Source of the DNA: Acidobacteriota bacterium
GTDB taxonomy: Bacteria; Acidobacteriota; Terriglobia; Terriglobales; Acidobacteriaceae
Length of the DNA: 5,389 bases
Assembly (NCBI GenBank): GCA_021801945.1
Contig: JAKABE010000257.1
Span: forward strand, 1 to 5,389
Direction of reading: 5' to 3'
A program made the translations under genes and the position numbers. The notes under the pieces were generated by a model that saw only the letters and a list, made by a program, of their open reading frames with translations, did no database searches and was not told where the DNA came from. Positions 1 to 5,389 of the stretch are shown one piece after another; position 1 is the first letter of the stretch; every line of letters begins with the position of its first letter.

Positions 1-1161
1 GAAGACAGCCTTGCCCGGCCGCGTGCGGCCCAGAAACTTGCGATGCACGAAGGTGCAGGCCAATAGAGCGCGGCCCTCCACGGCCGGAACCAGGAACCCG
101 AAGCCCTCCGGCAGCGGCCCCAGCCGTGCCTCGTCGTAGATCAGGTTCACGGTGATCGACGACGAATAGGGAATCGCGCTCAACTCCTCGCCCAGGTTCT
201 TGTCGACGGGGCCCAAGAGCACGCTCGCGGCCCAGGCCGGCAGCGCCATCACCACGCCATCGTAGGCCGCGGCGCCGGCTTTCCACGCCACGGACGAAGA
301 CCTGTCCGTGGTGCCCCCGGCTTCGACCGTCCAACCCTCAGCCGTCTTCCTGATGGCGCAGACCGGCGTGGCCAAGCGCACAGCCTTGGGATCGAGCTTC
401 GCCGTGAGCGCGTCGACCAACTGCTGCATCCCACCGCGCAAAGCCGTAAAGATAGGCTGCGGCGCCGAACCGCCGTTGCTCTTTCCGGCCGGGACCGCGG
501 TCCTCGCTCTTACCCTCATCCGCCGGTGCGCCGCCAACATGCCCCGCGTCAGCGATCCGTATTCGGCTTCCATTTCCACCAGCCGCGGAAGTACCGCGCG
601 CGCGCTTAGTTGTGCGGCGTCGCCGCCATAGATCCCACTCAGCAGCGGATCGGCCAGCCGCTCCACGGCCTCGCGGCCAAAGTGCCGCTCCACCAGCGCC
701 GCCACGGTCTCATCGCCTCGATGATCTTGGCGCGGCGGATGCAGCAGCTCCATCGCCATGCGCGCCTTGGTGGAAAAGCTGAACAGGCGCGTGAACGCCG
801 TTGGAACCAGCTTGGTGGGCACCAGGAACATCAGCCCGTCGGGCAAAGCCACGAGGCGATTGCGCACCACAATGTAGGTCTTGCGCGCCGCGTCGTTGGA
901 GGGCAGCAACTCCCCGTTCAAGCCCAACTCGCGGCAGAGATCGATGCCCGCACGCTTTTCGGTGAGGAACGAATCGGGTCCGCGCTCCAACACCGAGCCA
1001 TCCACGATCTCCGAGGCCAGCGAGCCGCCTAAGCGCTCGTCCGCCTCAAAGAGCGTGTACTCGGCCGCGGCGCCCGCCGCGCGCGCCCTTTCCACCTCAT
1101 AGGCAGCCGCCAGCCCGGCAATCCCCCCCCCGATTATCGCAATCCGCATCTTTGACATCAT
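1..1161 (-). CDS. hemG: Protoporphyrinogen/coproporphyrinogen oxidase, HemY-type flavoprotein (3' end beyond window)
   Basis: This FAD-dependent oxidase carries out the six-electron oxidation of protoporphyrinogen IX (or coproporphyrinogen III in the CgoX branch) late in heme synthesis; the family is also named hemY. The frame is open from 1161 to the left edge, 387 residues. Seen in the protein: an N-terminal FAD-binding Rossmann motif GGGIAG (residues 11-16), the acidic end of the second strand FEA (38-40), the family signature ERGPDSFL (59-66), a FTALRGGMQQL segment (from 238) and an IPYSSSITVNLIY segment (from 330). Full-length members have roughly 450-480 residues, so about 70-100 C-terminal residues are missing. 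Start codons at 1161, 1158 and 1149 are all in frame; none has a strong Shine-Dalgarno, and an in-frame stop lies at 1195-1197. It is divergent from cydAB. The G-rich P-loop codons form a run of nine Gs. The family call is firm; which porphyrinogen is the substrate cannot be told here. Confidence 0.92.
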   Translation of the reverse strand, partial: MMSKMRIAIIGGGIAGLAAAYEVERARAAGAAAEYTLFEADERLGGSLASEIVDGSVLERGPDSFLTEKRAGIDLCRELGLNGELLPSNDAARKTYIVVRNRLVALPDGLMFLVPTKLVPTAFTRLFSFSTKARMAMELLHPPRQDHRGDETVAALVERHFGREAVERLADPLLSGIYGGDAAQLSARAVLPRLVEMEAEYGSLTRGMLAAHRRMRVRARTAVPAGKSNGGSAPQPIFTALRGGMQQLVDALTAKLDPKAVRLATPVCAIRKTAEGWTVEAGGTTDRSSSVAWKAGAAAYDGVVMALPAWAASVLLGPVDKNLGEELSAIPYSSSITVNLIYDEARLGPLPEGFGFLVPAVEGRALLACTFVHRKFLGRTRPGKAVF

Positions 1162-1386
1162 CCAATGAAAGCGGTCATCCCGGCTCTCAGCGTTTCATTT
1201 ATGAGGGTAAAACGAAGCTCATGCCGACAGCGGCCGTCTCCCTCAAGAAGACGACCCACGCGGGCGGATACTCCGCATGCCACTCGGACAAAATTGGAGA
1301 AGCGCCATCCCCGCGCCAAAAGAAAAAACCTGCGCCCTCGCCGCGAATCCCCCCTTCACACTTAGAATCAAAGCGATGGCCCTCTG

Positions 1387-1415
1387 TTGCAAGTGATTTA
1401 AATCACCTCTATGTT
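1387..1415 (+). promoter_or_regulatory. Weak sigma-70-like promoter candidate for cydAB
   Basis: TTGCAA (1387-1392) and TATGTT (1410-1415) are 17 bases apart and each matches 4 of 6 consensus positions. The first palindrome (1393-1406) fills the spacer, and the second (1427-1442) would lie just past the start near 1422, a layout that suggests repression. A competing reading puts the -10 at CATAGT (1475-1480), leaving both palindromes upstream as activator sites. The sequence does not decide between them. Confidence 0.25.
1393..1406. promoter_or_regulatory. CRP/FNR-type operator 1 (perfect 14-bp palindrome)
   Basis: GTGATTTAAATCAC is a perfect palindrome. It matches the inner four bases of each CRP half-site (GTGA-N6-TCAC) and equally the inner four of each FNR half-site (TGAT-N4-ATCA), so it is a hybrid of both consensus patterns. 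Its centre is 35 bp upstream of the centre of the second operator. The probable ligand is a CRP/FNR-family regulator, possibly the one encoded at 4281-4991; that assignment is inferred. Confidence 0.65.
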
Positions 1416-1426
1416 TTTCGCTGAGA

Positions 1427-1442
1427 TGTGATCTGGATCACA
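1427..1442. promoter_or_regulatory. CRP-type operator 2 (perfect TGTGA-N6-TCACA)
   Basis: TGTGATCTGGATCACA matches the CRP core consensus at all ten specified positions and has 7-bp arms (TGTGATC/GATCACA) around a 2-base centre. It lies 148 bases upstream of the cydA start codon. The regulator at 4281-4991 has the recognition-helix residues expected for a TGTGA half-site, which makes it the first candidate to bind here. Whether binding activates or represses depends on the transcription start, which is not resolved. Confidence 0.75.
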
Positions 1443-1507
1443 CAAATACGCCATCCTGGCCGTACTGAAGGTTGCATAGTCACACGGCCCGCCCATTTCA
1501 GGCGTGT

Positions 1508-1530
1508 AGCTCCTGCTCCTATCAGGAGCT
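1508..1530 (+). promoter_or_regulatory. Leader hairpin 1, holding a decoy AGGAG
   Basis: AGCTCCTG (1508-1515) and CAGGAGCT (1523-1530) form a perfect 8-bp stem with a 7-base loop. The 3' arm contains AGGAG (1524-1528), a Shine-Dalgarno-like sequence with no suitable start codon near it. The loop carries a second CTCCT (1516-1520), complementary to the true cydA ribosome site at 1579-1583. No T-tract follows, so it is not an intrinsic terminator. A regulatory role is inferred from base pairing only. Confidence 0.45.
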
Positions 1531-1546
1531 CACATTCAGCGTCGTT

Positions 1547-1567
1547 CGCCCATTCGCAAGATGGGCG
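1547..1567 (+). promoter_or_regulatory. Leader hairpin 2, just upstream of the cydA ribosome site
   Basis: CGCCCAT (1547-1553) and ATGGGCG (1561-1567) form a perfect 7-bp stem around a 7-base loop, ending 10 bases before the AAGGAG of cydA. The stem contains the in-frame ATG at 1561, which argues against that codon as the start of cydA. No T-tract follows. It may shield or expose the ribosome site, or simply stabilise the 5' end; function unknown. Confidence 0.4.
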
Positions 1568-1577
1568 CGCTCTGCAG

Positions 1578-1583
1578 AAGGAG
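1578..1583 (+). promoter_or_regulatory. Ribosome binding site that fixes the cydA start
   Basis: AAGGAG lies 7 bases before the ATG at 1591. The alternative in-frame ATG at 1561 has no such site, and translation from it would add ten residues (MGALCRRSLC) that do not resemble a CydA N-terminus. Confidence 0.85.
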
Positions 1584-1590
1584 TCTTTGC

Positions 1591-2926
<1,336 letters not shown>

Positions 2927-2934
<8 letters not shown>

Positions 2935-3011
2935 CTCGCAGGCTGCCGTTCCGGGCTTCGACTGGCCCGATTACTCCCCGCACCGGAGACTATGAACCAA
3001 GAGCTAGGAAC
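2927..3011 (+). repeat. Intercistronic inverted repeat spanning the cydA stop codon
   Basis: GTTCTTAGCTC (2927-2937) can pair with GAGCTAGGAAC (3001-3011): eleven base pairs, of which one (2931/3007) is a G-U wobble, enclosing 63 bases. The 5' arm contains the cydA stop codon (2932-2934), and the 3' arm ends 8 bases before the cydB ribosome site. Within the loop a smaller stem CGGGC (2952-2956)/GCCCG (2965-2969) is possible. It could separate or balance translation and decay of the two cistrons; function is inferred. Confidence 0.4.
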
Positions 3012-3019
3012 CGCATTTT

Positions 3020-3025
3020 GAGGAG
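3020..3025 (+). promoter_or_regulatory. Ribosome binding site that fixes the cydB start
   Basis: GAGGAG lies 7 bases before the ATG at 3033. The frame is open far upstream, well inside cydA, so this site is what decides the start. Confidence 0.85.
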
Positions 3026-3032
3026 TTTCGTC

Positions 3033-4079
3033 ATGATGGGTTTGATCTGGTTCTGGCTGGTTGCAGTAATGATCGTTGCTTACGTCGTCCTCGACGGCTT
3101 CGACCTGGGCGTGGGCGCGCTGTTGCTCATTCTTGCGCGCAATGAGCCGGATCGCCGCACAGCTTTGGCCTCCATCGGTCCCGTGTGGGATGGCAATGAG
3201 GTCTGGCTGCTGGCCGGCGGCGGCACGCTCTACTTCGCCTTTCCGCTGCTTTACGCCTCGGCCTTCAGCGGCTTCTATCTCCCGCTCATGATCGTGCTCT
3301 GGCTCTTGATCCTGCGCGGCGTCAGTCTGGAACTGCGCAATCACCTGGACATGGGCGTGTGGCGCGCGCTGCTCGACGGCCTCTTCGCCTGGGCTAGCGC
3401 GCTACTCGCCGTTTTTTACGGCGCGGCCCTGGCCAATGTCCTGCGCGGTGTGCCGCTTCAACCGGATGGCTACTTCTTTCTGCCCCTGTGGACTAATTGG
3501 CTGCCCGGCACCTATCCCGGCATTCTGGACTGGTATACCGTCATCGGCGGAGTGCTGGCGCTGGCCGCGCTCGCCTTGCACGGCGCACTGTGGCTTACGC
3601 TGAAAACCTCTGGAGCACTCGAACAGCGTGCACGCAAGTTCGCAATCCTGCTCTGGGTGCTGGTGGCTGCGCTTACAGCAGTCAGCCTCGTCGCCACCAT
3701 CGCTGTGCGTTCAGCTACGCTAGATAACTACTTCAACCATCCGGTTACGTTTATCGTTCCCGCGGGCGTCCTCACATCGCTGGCCGCCGTCTGGTTCTAT
3801 AACCGCTTGCCGCGGCCGCAGCCCCTCAAAGCCTTCCAGGCCTCGTGTCTCTATCTCTTCTTCATGCTGGCCGGCGCCTGCTGGGGGCTTTATCCCACGC
3901 TGCTGCCCGCAACCACCGGCACCGCAAATGACATTACTCTCAGCCGCGCGCTCTCCGGCCCCCACACGCTCGCCGTCGGGCTGGTCTGGTGGAGCTTGGG
4001 GATGACCCTGGCTGTCGCTTATGTGGTCTTTGTCTATAGCCGCTTCCGCGGCAAGGTGAACTTGGAAGAGACGCACTGA
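3033..4079 (+). CDS. cydB: Cytochrome bd-type quinol oxidase subunit II
   Basis: CydB is the second integral-membrane subunit of the bd oxidase; it has no hemes of its own in the well-studied enzymes but is needed for assembly and supports proton access. The start at 3033 (MMGLIWFW) follows GAGGAG and gives 348 residues, close to the usual CydB length (E. coli 379). Family motifs seen: DGFDLGVG at 21-28, with Asp24 matching E. coli D29; GPVWDGNEVWLL at 49-60, with Asp53 matching D58; FSGFY and RGVSLELR shortly after. About eight hydrophobic helices run through the protein, including two conserved-looking C-terminal ones (MLAGACWGLYP; VWWSLGMTLAVAYVVFVY). It is co-transcribed with cydA in all likelihood. 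No small CydX-like or cydDC gene follows in the window; the next gene is convergent. Confidence 0.96.
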   Translation: MMGLIWFWLVAVMIVAYVVLDGFDLGVGALLLILARNEPDRRTALASIGPVWDGNEVWLLAGGGTLYFAFPLLYASAFSGFYLPLMIVLWLLILRGVSLELRNHLDMGVWRALLDGLFAWASALLAVFYGAALANVLRGVPLQPDGYFFLPLWTNWLPGTYPGILDWYTVIGGVLALAALALHGALWLTLKTSGALEQRARKFAILLWVLVAALTAVSLVATIAVRSATLDNYFNHPVTFIVPAGVLTSLAAVWFYNRLPRPQPLKAFQASCLYLFFMLAGACWGLYPTLLPATTGTANDITLSRALSGPHTLAVGLVWWSLGMTLAVAYVVFVYSRFRGKVNLEETH

Positions 4080-4131
4080 CAGTTTTTGCGTTGCGCAATG
4101 CTTCAACTCAATCACTCCTAAAATTCGCACC

Positions 4132-4162
4132 AAAAAAAAGGACGGCCGGATTGCTCCGGCCG
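4132..4162 (-). terminator. Rho-independent terminator of the STAS-crp unit
   Basis: CGGCCGGA (4143-4150) and TCCGGCCG (4155-4162) form a perfect 8-bp GC-rich stem with a 4-base loop. On the minus strand the stem is followed by CC and then eight Ts (4139-4132), the classic layout. It lies about 120 bases past the stop of the regulator gene at 4281. On the plus strand no T-tract follows the stem, so it is a poor terminator for cydAB. Confidence 0.82.
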
Positions 4163-4280
4163 CCCAAGCAGTTCAACAATTCGAGGCCCAAGTACATGGG
4201 AACTGAAGAACTGCCCCAGGGGCCGTTCGCCCGCTGCGAAGCTTCCCCACCGGATCGTGCGGCGATCGGCTCAACCCTAC

Positions 4281-4991
4281 TTAGCCCTGTGCGTACGCCT
4301 CCAGCGCATTGCGGCTGGGGATGGTCAGCGTGCAACCGTGCTGCGCAACCAGGCGGCGATGCTTGAAGTTGCTCAGCGTGCGCGTCACCGTCTCCCGCGA
4401 GGCGCCGATAAATTCCCCAATCTCTTCGTGTGTAAGCGACAAACGGCAGCGCGTTCCGGTCCCGGTCTCCTGGTCCCGATCACTCCACACAAGCAACAGC
4501 CGCGCCAGGCGCTCCGGCACGGACGAGGACAGGCCCACGGTGCGCAACTGCTCGCAGGCGGTATTGAAGCAGCGAATCATCTCCCGCGCTACGACTTGGT
4601 AGACTTCCGGATGGCGGGCGATAAACTGCAGGAACGCCGACTGCGAAACGTGCGCCACCTTGGCTGGATACAGTGTCTCCGCGGTCATTTCGTACTCACC
4701 GCCAGAGAGCGCCGCGGAAAGCCCCAATACTTCGCCCGCCTTGGCGATGCGAAAGCTCAGGCGGCGCCCGTCCTTAGAGTTGATCGACAGCTTTACCTCG
4801 CCCTGCACAATCACGAAGATGCCGTCGGAAGGCTGTGTCTCGCTGAACAACACCTTATGGGCCGGACAGGAGACCGGAATCAGCAGTAACTCCAGATCCT
4901 TGAGCGCCGGCCCGGATAACATCGTGAAAAATTCGCCCTGGCGATAGACAGGAACACTCGCCGCGTTGACATTCTCATGCGCCATTTGCAT
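4281..4991 (-). CDS. CRP/FNR-family transcription regulator
   Basis: A cytoplasmic DNA-binding regulator of 236 residues. The N-terminal half is a cyclic-nucleotide-binding-like beta-roll (about 20-120, with the G-E-V-K-L-S strand near 64-69 and GEVLG at 86-90), followed by the dimer helix (about 126-150) and a winged helix-turn-helix (about 184-224). The recognition helix SRETVTRTL (198-206) keeps Arg199, Glu200 and Arg204, matching E. coli CRP R180, E181 and R185, which contact TGTGA. The position of the CRP cAMP-contacting Arg-Ser pair reads Met-Thr (102-103), so cAMP binding is doubtful. There is no N-terminal cysteine cluster, so it is not an FNR-type iron-sulfur sensor; Cys42, 141, 146, 182 and 220 are scattered. 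The ATG at 4991 is chosen over 4985 because AGGGGG lies 7 bases before it. It follows the STAS gene by 21 bases and is convergent to cydB. Family call firm; signal and targets unknown. Confidence 0.93.
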   Translation of the reverse strand: MQMAHENVNAASVPVYRQGEFFTMLSGPALKDLELLLIPVSCPAHKVLFSETQPSDGIFVIVQGEVKLSINSKDGRRLSFRIAKAGEVLGLSAALSGGEYEMTAETLYPAKVAHVSQSAFLQFIARHPEVYQVVAREMIRCFNTACEQLRTVGLSSSVPERLARLLLVWSDRDQETGTGTRCRLSLTHEEIGEFIGASRETVTRTLSNFKHRRLVAQHGCTLTIPSRNALEAYAQG

Positions 4992-4998
4992 TTTCAGA

Positions 4999-5004
4999 CC
5001 CCCT
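4999..5004 (-). promoter_or_regulatory. Ribosome binding site for the regulator gene
   Basis: AGGGGG, a one-mismatch match to AGGAGG, sits 7 bases before the ATG at 4991, inside the 21-base gap after the STAS gene. It favours 4991 over the in-frame ATG at 4985, which would be 13 bases away. Confidence 0.6.
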
Positions 5005-5012
5005 GCTTTCTG

Positions 5013-5354
5013 CTACGCCTCTTGGCGTTTTACTTCCTCGGCTAAGTACTGTGTCCAAGGCGTGTCAGTTAGAATGACGGCTCCTGTTTGCGAGAAGATC
5101 GCTCTCAGGATCCGGATTCCGCTGGCATCGGCATACGTGGTTTGGCGAAGATCGAGGGATAACTGCCGCGAAGCCAGGGTGGGCAGGGTCTGATCCCATA
5201 GGCGGCCAAGTTCGACCGCCCATGGTCCCGCCACCCGTCCCTCTAACTTCAAAACCATTGTTTCCTTGCCTTCTTCGACCGTGATTCGTAACGTAAGCTG
5301 GCTCGTCCTGCGCCATGCCCCGATAAGTGCACGGCACGTGCCAAACGGCGGCAC
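5013..5354 (-). CDS. Small STAS-domain protein (anti-sigma-factor-antagonist-like)
   Basis: A single-domain protein of up to 113 residues. From about residue 20 to 108 it reads as a STAS fold: a first strand pair LTLRITVEEGKETMVLKLEGRVAGPW, a helix with WDQTL, then the strand LSLDLRQTTYADASGIRIL (65-83) and a C-terminal part AVILTDTPWTQYLAEEV. DASGI (76-80) matches the SpoIIAA D-S-S-G loop; Ser78 falls on the serine that is phosphorylated there. STAS proteins of this type usually act by partner switching with a kinase or anti-sigma factor, but none is in the window. Standalone proteins with an EGR-x-AGPW core are, to my recollection, frequent in Acidobacteriota. The start is uncertain: GTG at 5354 is the only initiator after the upstream stop and before the domain, has a poorly spaced GGAG, and adds about 20 residues ahead of the fold. 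It lies 21 bases upstream of the regulator gene, so probably one operon. Confidence 0.75.
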   Translation of the reverse strand: MPPFGTCRALIGAWRRTSQLTLRITVEEGKETMVLKLEGRVAGPWAVELGRLWDQTLPTLASRQLSLDLRQTTYADASGIRILRAIFSQTGAVILTDTPWTQYLAEEVKRQEA

Positions 5355-5389
5355 ACGCGCGAGTCATCTCCGTCGGCCATCAAAACAAA

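Larger units (their letters stand above)
1162..1590. other. Divergent intergenic region between hemG and cydA
   Basis: This 429-base gap carries the control region of cydAB and presumably the hemG promoter. The half near hemG (1162-1380) shows no convincing gene: open frames on the plus strand there are short, Pro/Lys/Ser-rich and lack ribosome sites. It contains an A-rich stretch (about 1319-1328) and a C run (1350-1354), with no clear minus-strand promoter that I can defend. The half near cydA holds two dyad operators, a weak promoter candidate, two hairpins and the cydA ribosome site, each listed separately. Confidence 0.7.

Noticed and set aside
610..1032. 140-codon open frame on the plus strand opposite hemG
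   Set aside because: The minus strand codes a continuous, clearly recognisable flavoprotein here; the plus-strand product has no family features.
1152..1424. Plus-strand open frames in the intergenic region as small genes
   Set aside because: They are Pro/Ser/Lys-rich without domain-like pattern or ribosome site, overlap the hemG start and run through the operators.
1561..1590. ATG at 1561 as the start of cydA
   Set aside because: It lies in a hairpin arm, has no ribosome site, and adds ten residues not typical of CydA; ATG at 1591 has AAGGAG at 7 bases.
4080..4140. A small cydX-like gene after cydB
   Set aside because: No short hydrophobic, Trp-containing frame with a ribosome site is present before the terminator.
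4210..4224. GCCCCAGGGGC as a hairpin or second terminator
   Set aside because: The arms leave too small a loop for a stable stem, and no T-tract follows on either strand.
4257..4889. 210-codon open frame on the plus strand opposite the regulator gene
   Set aside because: It mirrors the well-supported CRP/FNR gene and shows Gln/Arg/His-rich shadow composition.
5065..5367. ATG-initiated 100-codon minus-strand frame overlapping the STAS gene
   Set aside because: It starts with ATG, but its product lacks any fold-like pattern, whereas the overlapping GTG frame gives a full STAS domain.

Overview
The window looks like chromosomal DNA from a GC-rich bacterium. My best guess is Acidobacteriota (Terriglobia-like). 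The main reasons are the small STAS-like protein with an EGR-x-AGPW core and the short, non-E. coli type of CydA; this is an impression from protein style, not a database result. No phage, transposon, CRISPR array, rRNA or tRNA is visible.

Layout: (1) 1-1161, minus strand: a protoporphyrinogen oxidase (HemY type), cut by the left edge, 387 residues visible. (2) 1162-1590: a 429-base divergent intergenic region. It holds two CRP/FNR-type palindromes (1393-1406 and 1427-1442), a weak promoter candidate, and two tandem hairpins in the presumed cydA leader. (3) 1591-2934 and 3033-4079, plus strand: cydA and cydB, the two subunits of a cytochrome bd-type quinol oxidase. The 98-base gap between them can fold into a long-range stem around the cydA stop codon. 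(4) 4080-4280: a convergent gap with a rho-independent terminator that faces the minus-strand unit only. (5) 4281-4991, minus strand: a CRP/FNR-family regulator. (6) 5013-5354, minus strand: a STAS-domain protein directly upstream of the regulator, 21 bases away and probably co-transcribed.

The pieces form a plausible respiratory module. CydAB is a terminal oxidase that needs three hemes. The divergent gene makes the heme precursor. The convergent gene encodes a regulator whose recognition helix carries the R-E-x-x-x-R pattern that in E. coli CRP reads TGTGA, and a perfect TGTGA-N6-TCACA site lies upstream of cydA. The regulator has neither the FNR cysteine cluster nor the cAMP-contacting Arg-Ser pair, so its signal is unknown; the co-encoded STAS protein is a candidate partner. 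These links are inferred. I found no clearly new system; the best leads are the local regulator/site match, the STAS-crp pair, the leader hairpins with a decoy Shine-Dalgarno, and two substitutions at quinol/heme positions of CydA.
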